NCBI GenBank assembly: GCA_050998805.1
Contig: JBPCPV010000044.1
Span: 62,001 to 126,000, forward strand
Reading direction: 5' to 3'
From: JAICKM01 sp050998805
Lineage (GTDB): Bacteria; Chloroflexota; Chloroflexia; QHBQ01; JAICKM01
DNA: 64,000 nt
Shown here: one piece after another, positions 1 to 8,312 of the stretch
Layout of the letters: every line of letters begins with the position of its first letter
How positions within the stretch are numbered: position 1 is the first letter of the stretch
The notes under the pieces: generated by a model
What the model was told of the DNA's origin: nothing
Seen by the model: only the letters and a program-made list of their open reading frames with translations
The model's database searches: none
Position numbers and translations under genes: made by a program

Positions 1-1395
1 ACTCATGTGATGGGCGATCTCGGAGTGTGGCCGGGGAATGCGGTTGTCGGCTTTCCTCCGGGGACCGTGAGCGGGACGATACACGCCGGCGATGCTGTTG
101 CACACCAGGCCCAGAACGACGTGACGGTGGCTTATAACGACGCCGCTGGACAGGCGTGCGACGTCAATTTGACCGGACAAGATCTGGGCGGCAAGACGCT
201 CATTGCGGGGGTCTATTGCTTCAACTCCTCAGCCCAATTGACCGGGCAGGTAACCTTCGACGGCCAGGGCAACAGCAGCAGTGTTTTCATCGTCCAGATA
301 GGCAGCACGCTCACGACGGCGAGCAACTCCGGCGTGTTGCTGATCAATGGCGCACAGTCATGCAATATCTTCTGGCAGGTGGGCAGTTCTGCCACACTCG
401 GAACGACTACTGCCTTCAAGGGAAATATTCTGGCGTTGACCTCTATCACCCTCAATACAGGGGCAACGTCGAGCAGTGGGCTTTATGCCCGCAACGGCGC
501 AGTGACCTTAGATACGAACCAGATTCAAGCATGTGGTCCGGCGGCGACGCCGACGGCCACCAGCACGCCGCCGCCAACGAACACGCCGGTTCCCCCGACT
601 AACACTCCTGTGCTGCCGACGAGCACGCCGGTTCCTCCGACCCAGACACCTGGCGGCCCGACCGCAACCCCGGTACCGCCGACTAACACGCCGGTTCCTC
701 CGACGGCAACTCCCGCGCCCCCGACGAGCACTCCGGTTCCGCCGACCGATACCGCGTTGCCTGTCCCCACAAACACCGCCCAGCCGGGTGTCACACAGAC
801 CGCGTTGCCTGGTCCCACCAACACGGCCATGCCGGGTGCCACAAACACCGCCCAGCCGGGTGCCACACAGACCGCGTTGCCGGGCGCTACCAACACCGCT
901 ATGCCGGAGGCTACCAGTACACCTGTCCGGCAGAAAACGCCAAAGCCCACGCCAGGCCCGGCAAGCACGGCAACGCCGACTGCCACCGCGACCCAGGTGC
1001 TGATTGCCACTGAGACGGCAACACTCGTAGCTACCGAGACGGCGACGACCGTTGCCGGCGAGACGGCGACGGTGGGCGCTACCGAGACGGCAACACAAAT
1101 AGCTGCGGAGACGGCGACAGCGGGTGTCACCGAAACGGCAACACAGATAGCTACTGGGACTGCGACAGCGGGTGCCACTGAGACGGCAACACATATTGCC
1201 GGCGCGACTGCGGTGGCGGGTGTCACCGGGACCGCCGTGGCGGGCGCTACCAGGACCGCGACGCCTGCCGCCGGGGTAGGTATGCCGCGCACCGGCGTGC
1301 AGTCCAGCTGGGGCAGCTTTGCCGTTGCGCTGGCGTTGCTGCTCCTGGTCTTCGGCCTTATCTTCCGACGGGTTGCGCTCCACCGTCTCCGCTAG
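1..1395 (+). CDS. DUF3494 (ice-binding-like) surface protein with Pro/Thr linker, 5' end cut by window
   Basis: The frame is open to base 1, and the first residues seen (MGDLGVWPG, GFPPGT) are already inside the DUF3494 beta-helix, so the signal peptide and first strand lie outside the window. DUF3494 covers about residues 1-175. A PTNTPVPPT-type linker follows to about 300, then degenerate TETAT/AGVTETAT repeats to about 425. The C-terminus is MPRTG (codons at 1282-1296), one hydrophobic helix and a basic tail, which resembles a sortase-type sorting signal. The family includes ice-binding and adhesin-like exported proteins. Extracellular, wall- or membrane-anchored location is inferred; ice binding itself is not shown by the sequence. 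Confidence 0.85.
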   Translation, partial: THVMGDLGVWPGNAVVGFPPGTVSGTIHAGDAVAHQAQNDVTVAYNDAAGQACDVNLTGQDLGGKTLIAGVYCFNSSAQLTGQVTFDGQGNSSSVFIVQIGSTLTTASNSGVLLINGAQSCNIFWQVGSSATLGTTTAFKGNILALTSITLNTGATSSSGLYARNGAVTLDTNQIQACGPAATPTATSTPPPTNTPVPPTNTPVLPTSTPVPPTQTPGGPTATPVPPTNTPVPPTATPAPPTSTPVPPTDTALPVPTNTAQPGVTQTALPGPTNTAMPGATNTAQPGATQTALPGATNTAMPEATSTPVRQKTPKPTPGPASTATPTATATQVLIATETATLVATETATTVAGETATVGATETATQIAAETATAGVTETATQIATGTATAGATETATHIAGATAVAGVTGTAVAGATRTATPAAGVGMPRTGVQSSWGSFAVALALLLLVFGLIFRRVALHRLR

Positions 1396-1447
1396 TCGGC
1401 GTCGCGTCCGCCGCGCTCTCCCTCTCCCCATCGGCCCCCACGGTGGT

Positions 1448-1477
1448 TTGGCCCCTGCATCCGGAATGTAGTATAAT
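1448..1477 (+). promoter_or_regulatory. Putative sigma-70 promoter of ftsY
   Basis: TTGGCC (1448-1453), an 18-base spacer and a perfect TATAAT (1472-1477) lie 57 bases upstream of the GTG start of ftsY. The -35 matches the consensus at four of six positions. Confidence 0.6.
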
Positions 1478-1533
1478 CTACCTGGAACGCGAAAGCCTTA
1501 TCGAAAATCCGAAACCCAGGAGCAACTAGATCC

Positions 1534-2571
1534 GTGCTTAGATTTTTCCGCCGGCAGCAGGCTCCGGCACCGACCGCCGACGCGCCGGCGGCACAAACCG
1601 TAGTGGACAGCGCGCAGGTCGAGCAAGAGATAGCCCAGGTCGAGCAGGAGCAAAAGCAGAAGGTCGAGGCCGTCCTACAGAAGACCCGGCGGGGCTTCTT
1701 CAGCCAGATAGGCGAGCTTTTCGCGGCAGACGAGATCACCCCCGGCCTCTGGGACGACCTCCAGGATCTCCTCGTGCTCGGCGACTGTGGGGTTGTGACC
1801 ACCAACTTCGTGCTTGACGAGCTGGAGCGGCAGGTGACGCGGGAGCGGATCAAGCGGGCATCCACCGCCTACAGCATCCTCAAGGAACTCCTCGTGCAGG
1901 TGCTACAGGCACCCTTGAACACCCACCGCCCGCCCTGGCTCGACGGCGGGACGATGCCCCACCCTTACGTGATGCTCGTCGTCGGGGTCAACGGCGTCGG
2001 CAAGACGACTACCATAGCCAAGCTCACGCGCTACTTCCAGCGCCTCGGCAGCCAAGTCATACTCGGTGCTGCAGACACATTCCGGGCGGCGGCGATAGAC
2101 CAGTTGCAGATTTGGGCCGACCGGGTGGGCGCACAGCTTGTGCGCCACGAGCCGAACGCCGACCCCGGCGCGGTCGTCTTCGACTCGCTCTCCCTCGCCC
2201 TGTCGAGCGGTGCCGACATACTGATCATTGACACCGCCGGGCGGCTCCACACCAAGACAAACCTCATGGAGGAGCTGAGGAAGCTCAAGCGGATCTGCGA
2301 AAAGCAGGTGCCCGGCGCTCCCCACGACGTGCTGCTGGTGATCGACGCGACCACCGGCCAGAACGGCCTACAGCAGGCCAAGATATTCACCGAAGTCGTA
2401 GATGTCAGCGGCGTCGTGCTCGCCAAACTCGACGGCACCGCGAAGGGCGGCATCGCCTTCGCTATCGCCCGCGAGCTAGGCTTGCCGATCCGTTTCATCG
2501 GCACCGGCGAAAAGCTCGACGACCTAGCCGAGTTCGACTCCCGGCAATTTGTAGAAGCGTTGTTCACGTAG
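1534..2571 (+). CDS. ftsY: Signal recognition particle receptor FtsY
   Basis: This is the SRP receptor GTPase that docks ribosome-SRP complexes at the membrane. The N-terminal ~60 residues form a short charged, Gln/Glu-rich segment. The NG domain follows, with P-loop GVNGVGKTTT at 151-160, AADTFRAAAIDQL, DTAGR, LAKLDGTAKGG and the closing GTGEKLDDL. At 345 aa it is a normal short FtsY without a long acidic A domain. The start is GTG at 1534, preceded by CAGGAG. It sits directly upstream of ffh, so both protein partners of the SRP pathway are adjacent. The TAG stop merges into an intergenic repeat. Confidence 0.97.
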   Translation: MLRFFRRQQAPAPTADAPAAQTVVDSAQVEQEIAQVEQEQKQKVEAVLQKTRRGFFSQIGELFAADEITPGLWDDLQDLLVLGDCGVVTTNFVLDELERQVTRERIKRASTAYSILKELLVQVLQAPLNTHRPPWLDGGTMPHPYVMLVVGVNGVGKTTTIAKLTRYFQRLGSQVILGAADTFRAAAIDQLQIWADRVGAQLVRHEPNADPGAVVFDSLSLALSSGADILIIDTAGRLHTKTNLMEELRKLKRICEKQVPGAPHDVLLVIDATTGQNGLQQAKIFTEVVDVSGVVLAKLDGTAKGGIAFAIARELGLPIRFIGTGEKLDDLAEFDSRQFVEALFT

Positions 2572-2711
2572 TGGTCAGTGGTCAGCTATCAGTGGTCAGA
2601 GTGGTAGTGAGTAGTGCGTAGTACGAATTGCGTATTGCGTCATCGTTTATGCTGACCGCTGATAGCTGACATCTGATCACTGACCGCCGACCACCGACCA
2701 CTGACCACTGA
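2571..2711. repeat. GGTCAGTGGTCAG-type intergenic repeat with inverted arms
   Basis: The ftsY-ffh spacer is made almost entirely of degenerate heptamers (GTGGTCA, GCTATCA) and GTAGTGCGTAGT units. The segment 2581-2599 pairs with 2652-2670 at 18 of 19 positions, and the outer GGTCAGTGGTCA units pair with GACCACTGACCAC at 2697-2709. Related units occur near 6880, 9150, 11081, 14070, 31735, 38950, 45403 and 60420. No coding potential is visible. Confidence 0.85.
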
Positions 2712-2721
2712 GGGCTAACAC

Positions 2722-4068
2722 ATGTTTGAGACACTAGCAGACCGTTTGCAGACCACATTCCAGCGGATGGGCAGCAAGGGGCGGCTCGATGAGGCCGACG
2801 TTGACGAGGCGCTCAAAGAGGTGCGCCGCGCCCTGCTCGAATCCGATGTGAACTTCAAGGTGGTCAAAGACTTCGTGGCCCGCGTCCGCGAGGCCGCCAT
2901 AGGTCAGGACGTGACCCACAGCCTCACCCCAGCCCAGATGGTGCTCAAGATCGTCCACGACGAATTGATCGATCTCCTCGGAGAGGCCGCGCCGCTCGCC
3001 CGCAGCGGCCGGCAGCCGACTGTCTACATGCTCGTCGGGCTGCAAGGCTCCGGCAAGACGACCACCGTAGCCAAGCTCGGCCTGCAACTCAAGCGCGGCG
3101 GCCACAGCCCGCTGCTCGTCGCCGCCGATGTCTACCGGCCCGCCGCAATCCACCAGCTCGAGACGCTCGGCAAGCAGCTGAACATCCCCGTCTACAGCGA
3201 AGGCACTAATGTCAGCCCGGTCACTATCGCCCGCAATGCCATCGCCCGCGCAGGCGAACTTCACAGCGGCACGGTCATCCTGGACACCGCAGGACGGCTC
3301 CACATTGACGAGACTATGATGGACGAGCTGGTGCAGATCAAGGCCCAGACCTCGCCCACCGAGGTGCTGCTCGTTGTGGACGCGATGACCGGCCAGGACG
3401 CGGTGCGCGTCGCCGAGACGTTCAACGAGCAGGTCGGCATCACAGGCGTGATCCTGACGAAGGTGGACGGCGACGCACGCGGCGGGGCCGCCCTCTCCGT
3501 ACGCGCCGTGACAGGCGTGCCGATCAAGCTGATGGGCACCGGCGAGAAGACCGACGCGCTCGAACCGTTCTATCCCGACCGCCTCGCCCAGCGCATCCTC
3601 GGCATGGGCGACGTGATGACCCTGATCGAGCGTGCCCAGGAAGAATACGACGCCGACGAGGCAAAGGCGATGGAGAAGAAGATCCGCAACGCGACCTTCG
3701 ACCTCGACGACTTCCTGAACCAGCTACAGATGGTCAAGCGCCTCGGCCCCTTGCAGCAGATCATGGAGATGATCCCCGGCATGGGCGCTGCCATGCGCCA
3801 GGGCGACGTCAAGGTGGACGAGGACGACATGAAACAGATAGAAGCGATCATCCGCTCGATGACCACCGGAGAGCGCCGGCGCCCCCAGATCATTGACAGC
3901 AGCCGCCGCCGCCGCATCGCCAGGGGCAGCGGCTCGACAAATCAGGACGTGAACATGCTGCTCAACCAGTTCAAGCAGATGCAGAAGATGATGAAGCAAA
4001 TGGGCGGCTGGGACGGCAAGGGCAAGCCTCCGAAGGGCCTGCGCGGCATGATGAACATGCTTAGGTGA
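2722..4068 (+). CDS. ffh: Signal recognition particle GTPase Ffh (SRP54)
   Basis: This is the protein subunit of SRP, which binds signal sequences and the SRP RNA. Domains are N (1-90), G (100-295; P-loop GLQGSGKTTT near 106-115, AADVYRPAAIHQL, DTAGRLHID, TKVDGDARGG) and a methionine-rich M domain. The M domain contains the RNA-binding SRRRRIARGSG-type motif and ends in Met-rich helices (QMQKMMKQMGG, GMMNMLR). The length of 448 aa is typical. It follows ftsY with only a repeat-filled spacer. No SRP RNA gene was recognised in the window. Confidence 0.98.
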   Translation: MFETLADRLQTTFQRMGSKGRLDEADVDEALKEVRRALLESDVNFKVVKDFVARVREAAIGQDVTHSLTPAQMVLKIVHDELIDLLGEAAPLARSGRQPTVYMLVGLQGSGKTTTVAKLGLQLKRGGHSPLLVAADVYRPAAIHQLETLGKQLNIPVYSEGTNVSPVTIARNAIARAGELHSGTVILDTAGRLHIDETMMDELVQIKAQTSPTEVLLVVDAMTGQDAVRVAETFNEQVGITGVILTKVDGDARGGAALSVRAVTGVPIKLMGTGEKTDALEPFYPDRLAQRILGMGDVMTLIERAQEEYDADEAKAMEKKIRNATFDLDDFLNQLQMVKRLGPLQQIMEMIPGMGAAMRQGDVKVDEDDMKQIEAIIRSMTTGERRRPQIIDSSRRRRIARGSGSTNQDVNMLLNQFKQMQKMMKQMGGWDGKGKPPKGLRGMMNMLR

Positions 4069-4120
4069 TCTCCGCCCTCCCACGAGATTTGGGTACTCAC
4101 CAGAACAAATCCCAAACCAA

Positions 4121-4154
4121 CGCCTCCTTCCCGGCTGCGGGAAGGAGGCGTTCT
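4121..4154. terminator. Bidirectional hairpin terminator between convergent genes
   Basis: A perfect 12-bp stem (CGCCTCCTTCCC 4121-4132 with GGGAAGGAGGCG 4139-4150) has a 6-base loop and is followed by TTCT on the plus strand. It lies between the converging ffh and the minus-strand SLH gene, so it probably ends both transcripts. The T-run is weak. Confidence 0.7.
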
Positions 4155-4197
4155 CCCCCTCCCGTAGCGGGGAAGGGGGTCCAGAGGTTAGGTTGGC

Positions 4198-6687
4198 CTA
4201 CGGCCCGCAGCTGATCGGCGGGTTCACGATGCTTAGGTAGACGATCTTGCTTATCTGGCCCCGCGTCGCGTTGTTGTACGGTCTGAACGTTCCGTCGGAG
4301 TAGCCGCTGACTACTCCGTGGCAAACAGCCGTCTCGATCACTTCGTAGAACGTGCTGTTGCGCGGCACGTCGCTGAACGTCGGCGTCGTCGGGTTGAAGA
4401 GCGCCCAGCCCGCCGCGATCACGTCTATCTTGGCGAGCTGTCCGCGCGTCACGTCGGCATATGGCAAGAAGTACGGCCTATGCTGCGCGTCGCACGGCCC
4501 CGCCGGTGCCGTCCCGCAGGTGTACCCACTCACGATGCCGTCCGCCGCCGCCGTCTCCACCACAGTGAAGAACGGGTTGCTTGCCGGCACATCGGTGAAG
4601 GTGTGCGCTCCGCCGCTCGGCGTCGTGATCGCCTTGTTGAAGCCGAGTACCACGATCTTGACCATCTGCGAGCGCGTCGTGTTGTTGTACGGCCTGAATG
4701 TGCCGTCGTTGTACCCGCTGATCACCCCGTGGCAGTAGAGATATGTCACAGGTGTGTAGAAGTAATCGGCCGGATGCACATCAGAGAAGTTGATCGTGCA
4801 GGCAGTGGCCGTTGCAGTCGCCGTGTTCGCCGGAGGCGCAGTCGGCGTGTCCGTATTCACCGGAAGGGTCGTCGGCGTGGCTGTGTTGACCGGAGGTGTC
4901 GTCGGCGTACTCGTCGCTGCCGGAGGCGTCGTCGGCGTGGCTGTGTTGACCGGCGGTGTCGTCGGCGTGCCCGTTGCTACCGTGGTGTTGGTTGCCGAAG
5001 GTACTGTGGTGTTCGTGCCTGTCGGCACCGGCGTGTTACTTGCCGACGGCACCGATGTGCTGGTAGCTGTCCGTGTGGCCGTGTTCGCCGGTGGCGTGGC
5101 CGTCCTCGTCGCGGTGTTCGCCGGCGTGGCGGTCGCGGTTCGGGTAGGGCTGCCCGCCAGGGGCGTGGCTGTGCGGGTCGTTGTTGCCGTAGGCGTCGCA
5201 CCGCCTCCCGGAAGGTTCAAGATACCGATGTACAAGTCGAATGCATGAAGTGTCCCGTCCGGGTTGCTGCCGTCGCAGTTCGCGTTGTCCGCCCACACCG
5301 CGTAGAACTTCCCGCCGTAGGCGCTCTGGCCCACGTAGTCGCCATAGTCCACACCGTTGCCGGCGTCGGCCGCGTTCGAGAACCCCCCGCTCAGGCGGGT
5401 GTTGGCCGCCCAGGTCACACCGCCATCTGTGCTCGACGATGCGTAATACTCGGAGTCGTCGTTAGGTATGTTGTTCGTCCCGCCCGAGCCGGGCACGCCG
5501 TTGTCGTTCCGCGCGTCATGCCAGCCGATAGCCACCGTGCCGCTCGTCGGGTCGAGCGCGATGTACGGCAGGAACTGGCTGCGAATCGGCCCCATCGGGT
5601 CGTCGTTCACTCGCACCGGCGCGCTCCAAGTCGCACCGTCGTCGGTCGAAGTCCGTAAATATATCTCGGTGTCGTTGCTCTCGTTGACCGGTTCCTCGGT
5701 GTACACCAGGTACACCCGATTGTTAAACGGCCCGCCGGTCGAGTCCCACACCAGCCCCGGCTCCGCATCAATCGAACGGCCCGACTGCGCCGGGATGTAG
5801 TCGAAGCCGCCCACGTTGGTGCTCGTCACCGTGATCCGCGGCCCGAATCCTCCCGCGCCAAGACCGTCGGCGTCCACATTCGCGTAGATCGTAGCCGGTC
5901 CCTGCCCGCTCGTCGGACTCATGTAGGTCACCATGACCTTCCCGCCGTTCGGACCCGGCCCCACCGTGATGCCGCCGAAGCTCCCGCTCGCGCTCGGAAT
6001 CGCCTGTAGCGCGTTGAACGGCCCGAACACGCCCAGCCCCGTCACCGGCGCGCCGCGCGCCACCATATTCCCGCTCGAGTTCCAGTCTACCCACACGCTG
6101 CCGTTGCCTACCGCGATGGACGGCTGGTCAATACTGCCCGTGCCCACCGTGAGCGGCGCTGTGAAGGTCACGCCCCCGTCGGTGCTCAAAATCACGACGA
6201 TCTGGTTGACGTTGCCGTTGATATACACCAGGAACAGGTTGCCGAACGTGTCGAAGACCGCCTGGCCGTCGCAGCAGGCCACGTTCGTCGCCACCGTGCC
6301 GCGCGTCCAGGTCATGCCGCCGTTCATTGAATAGCCCCGGAAGATGCTGTTGCCCGATGCGATGTTCGAGAACGCCACGAGGTTGTTCGTGTTTGTCGGA
6401 TTGACGACGACGAAGCTCTCAGCCTGGTTGCCCGGCGTCTGGCTCACGTTGACCACCGACGCCGAGCATGTGAACGGCCGGTAGTTTGGGTCCGGCGACG
6501 CCGGCTTGACGCTGCCCGCTGGCGGCGGCAGCTTGCGTGTGTACCCGGCCCCCGTCACAGGTGCAACCGTGGACGCGCTCACGCCCCCACCCGGCAGTTG
6601 TGCCTGTACAGGCACCTGCCCCAAAACGAACGACCCTGCCGCTAGGCAGGCAAGGACCATGACCGCGACGATCAGTTTGCGTTGCAT
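4198..6687 (-). CDS. Secreted BNR/sialidase-fold protein with Pro/Thr linker and three SLH domains
   Basis: An 829-aa surface protein. The N-terminus (MQRKLIVAVMVLACLAAGSF) is a clear signal peptide; SD AAGGAG lies 8 bases before ATG 6687. Residues ~50-490 are a beta-propeller with Asp boxes (SMNGGMTW, STDGGVTF, STDDGATW, STDGGVTW). A TPTTPPVNTAT-type linker then leads to three SLH repeats (FSDVHPADYF; TRSQMVKI; TRGQLAKI; TRGQISKI) that would bind a wall polymer. The propeller resembles exo-sialidase-like repeat proteins, but no sialidase catalytic set could be confirmed, so enzymatic activity is unproven. It shares its architecture with the 1116-aa protein at 41669-45019. Confidence 0.88.
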   Translation of the reverse strand: MQRKLIVAVMVLACLAAGSFVLGQVPVQAQLPGGGVSASTVAPVTGAGYTRKLPPPAGSVKPASPDPNYRPFTCSASVVNVSQTPGNQAESFVVVNPTNTNNLVAFSNIASGNSIFRGYSMNGGMTWTRGTVATNVACCDGQAVFDTFGNLFLVYINGNVNQIVVILSTDGGVTFTAPLTVGTGSIDQPSIAVGNGSVWVDWNSSGNMVARGAPVTGLGVFGPFNALQAIPSASGSFGGITVGPGPNGGKVMVTYMSPTSGQGPATIYANVDADGLGAGGFGPRITVTSTNVGGFDYIPAQSGRSIDAEPGLVWDSTGGPFNNRVYLVYTEEPVNESNDTEIYLRTSTDDGATWSAPVRVNDDPMGPIRSQFLPYIALDPTSGTVAIGWHDARNDNGVPGSGGTNNIPNDDSEYYASSSTDGGVTWAANTRLSGGFSNAADAGNGVDYGDYVGQSAYGGKFYAVWADNANCDGSNPDGTLHAFDLYIGILNLPGGGATPTATTTRTATPLAGSPTRTATATPANTATRTATPPANTATRTATSTSVPSASNTPVPTGTNTTVPSATNTTVATGTPTTPPVNTATPTTPPAATSTPTTPPVNTATPTTLPVNTDTPTAPPANTATATATACTINFSDVHPADYFYTPVTYLYCHGVISGYNDGTFRPYNNTTRSQMVKIVVLGFNKAITTPSGGAHTFTDVPASNPFFTVVETAAADGIVSGYTCGTAPAGPCDAQHRPYFLPYADVTRGQLAKIDVIAAGWALFNPTTPTFSDVPRNSTFYEVIETAVCHGVVSGYSDGTFRPYNNATRGQISKIVYLSIVNPPISCGP

Positions 6688-7018
6688 GTTGAAGACTCCT
6701 TACTGAATAGTTATACTCCACAGCCACCGTCGCCACCTGCGCTCCGTGGTCCTGCCGATGCTGCCGATCACTCGTAGCTCCGCAAGTGCCTGCCCTTTCC
6801 GGCAGGCGCGCCGTTAAGCCCGAATCCGTGAGCAACGTTTGGATTATACCAAATTGCCCACTCATTGTGCAGTGACTCTAGCAGGCAGTAGGCAGATGAC
6901 TGCTGTCTGCGGTCAGCAGATAGCACATCTACGGAGTGCTCCTGCGCTGTAGCTGTATTGGAGGGTTTGAAAACCGCTCCTACAGCCACAGCGACATCCT
7001 ACACTGTGGCCCGGCCAC
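6688..7018. other. Gene-free interval with repeat units and a hairpin
   Basis: This 331-base spacer between two minus-strand genes holds GGCAGTAGGCAGATGACTG-like repeat units (about 6882-6925). It also holds an imperfect hairpin (6945-6993) with arms CGCTGTAGCTGTA and TACAGCCACAGCG (12 of 13 matching). The upstream region of the SLH gene has a possible -10, TATAAC (minus, 6715-6710), without a convincing -35. No gene is supported. Confidence 0.55.
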
Positions 7019-7894
7019 TCACGATTTGCCCGCCACCCGGACCATCTCCAGGTCCGGCTCAAGCTCATGGAAGCCGACCGCCGGCAGCTGCTCGAACAGC
7101 CGGCTCTCCTCGGTCACATAGGCCGCCAGCATCCGCACCGAATCCCGCGCCCCCGTCGCGGCGAGCACCATGCGGACCATCTCCAGGTCCGGTGGAATGG
7201 TCACAAGCGCCCGGATTTCGAGGTCGTCGGGGGTCGGGGTGGCGTAAACGATCATGCCCCCCGAATAACCTGGGGAGCGGCGGGCCGTCAAGCTGCGAGT
7301 GCCGGTTGCGGCTAGCAGCGAGGCGATCTCGTGGTCCCACGCCGGGGTTCCGGTGAGTGCCGTCTCGACTCCTGAGATCTCTTCGGCGATCTCCACCGGC
7401 GTGATCCGCAGGCGGTCGGGGGGTGGCAGCGAGGGCAGTTCGAGTTCGGCGACCGTAGCGGCAAAGTTGTGCAGAGTGCGCTCCAGCCGAAAGCCTGCGC
7501 TCTCATAGAGACGGCGCGCCGGGGTGTTCGCCTGACTCACTTCGAGCTGAACTTCGTACAGCCCCGCCTCGTGCGCCGAAGAGAGCAGGGCAGCGAGCAG
7601 CGCCCTGCCGACGCCTCGCCGCCTCCACTCAGGCACCACCCCGAACTCGCCGCACCACCCTCGTCCCCCGCGCATGCCGAGCAGTCCGAGGCCTATGGGC
7701 GCGCCCTCCCCGTCGCGGGCCAGCACCGAGCGTGCCAGATCGATGCTCTGCACCCGCACGAACTCGGCGTATCCTGGCAGACCCTCCGGCGTGAACGCCC
7801 CCGGATACCCCACATACGCGTGGTTCACCAGCTCGACCAGCCCAACCAGCGAAAGGTCGGCCATGCTGCCGATCCTATAGTCGGTCAGGCTCAT
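7019..7894 (-). CDS. GNAT-family N-acetyltransferase, probable two-domain form
   Basis: The N-terminal half (to about residue 150) is a GNAT domain with the acetyl-CoA loop GVVPEWRRRGVGRALL and the later NTPARRLYESAGF motif. The remaining ~140 residues look like a second, degenerate GNAT-like fold without a clear R/Q-x-x-G-x-G/A loop. The substrate is unknown. ATG at 7894 is preferred over the overlapping GTG at 7900; no good SD is seen. The start abuts the stop of the HIT gene, so the two are probably one transcript. Confidence 0.82.
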   Translation of the reverse strand: MSLTDYRIGSMADLSLVGLVELVNHAYVGYPGAFTPEGLPGYAEFVRVQSIDLARSVLARDGEGAPIGLGLLGMRGGRGWCGEFGVVPEWRRRGVGRALLAALLSSAHEAGLYEVQLEVSQANTPARRLYESAGFRLERTLHNFAATVAELELPSLPPPDRLRITPVEIAEEISGVETALTGTPAWDHEIASLLAATGTRSLTARRSPGYSGGMIVYATPTPDDLEIRALVTIPPDLEMVRMVLAATGARDSVRMLAAYVTEESRLFEQLPAVGFHELEPDLEMVRVAGKS

Positions 7895-7899
7895 ACGCA

Positions 7900-8262
7900 C
7901 TACGCACTAGCGTCGGCGGGGAACGGGGGCCAGCCGAGGCGCCGGCCTCCGAGGACGTGCATGTGGAGGTGGTCAACGCTCTGGCCTGCGTCGGGGCCGG
8001 AGTTAATCACCAGGCGGTAGCCGCTCTCGTCGATCCCGCACTTGGTCGCGGCGTCGTTGGCCGCGATGAACATCCGCGCCAGCATGAAGCCATGCGACTG
8101 GTCGAGTTCCCAGGCTGCGGTGACGTGCTGCTTGGGGATGACTAGGACATGGATCGGGGCGGCGGGGTGGATGTCGCGGAAGGCGACGACCCACTCGTCC
8201 TCAAAGAGTTTGTCTGCGGGGATCTCTCCCCTGCCCACACGACAAAAGATGCAGTCCGGCAT
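7900..8262 (-). CDS. HIT (histidine triad) family nucleotide hydrolase/transferase
   Basis: A 120-aa HIT protein of the HINT/purine nucleoside phosphoramidase type. It has a zinc-type pair C4-x2-C7 and the histidine triad HLHMHV (H98, H100, H102). The C-terminal RRLGWPP agrees with the Hint branch. ATG 8262 (MPDCIFC) is chosen because AAAGGG lies just upstream; an in-frame upstream start at 8283 would overlap the divergent promoter. It is the first gene of a two-gene unit with the GNAT gene. Confidence 0.92.
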   Translation of the reverse strand: MPDCIFCRVGRGEIPADKLFEDEWVVAFRDIHPAAPIHVLVIPKQHVTAAWELDQSHGFMLARMFIAANDAATKCGIDESGYRLVINSGPDAGQSVDHLHMHVLGGRRLGWPPFPADASA

Positions 8263-8276
8263 TCGGTTTCCCTTTC

Positions 8277-8305
8277 TTGACAAGTGTTTATACGGAGTGT
8301 AAGAT
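8277..8305 (+). promoter_or_regulatory. Near-consensus promoter giving a probably leaderless mRNA
   Basis: A perfect TTGACA (8277-8282), a 17-base spacer and TAAGAT (8300-8305) are seen. A start site about 7 bases downstream would be 8312-8313, which is exactly the ATG of the methylase, with no room for an SD. Confidence 0.78.
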
Positions 8306-8312
8306 AGGCTTC

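Noticed and set aside
540..960. Tandem repeats as a CRISPR array
   Set aside because: The units are in-frame Pro/Thr codons of variable length without unique spacers, inside an intact gene.
508..1431. Long minus-strand ORFs over the first gene
   Set aside because: They are antisense readings of the Pro/Thr repeat region (Arg-rich or Val/Gly-rich low complexity) with no SD and no family signature.
4198..6687. Calling the BNR/SLH protein a sialidase
   Set aside because: Asp boxes define the propeller only. The arginine triad and the nucleophile Tyr/Glu of sialidases could not be identified.
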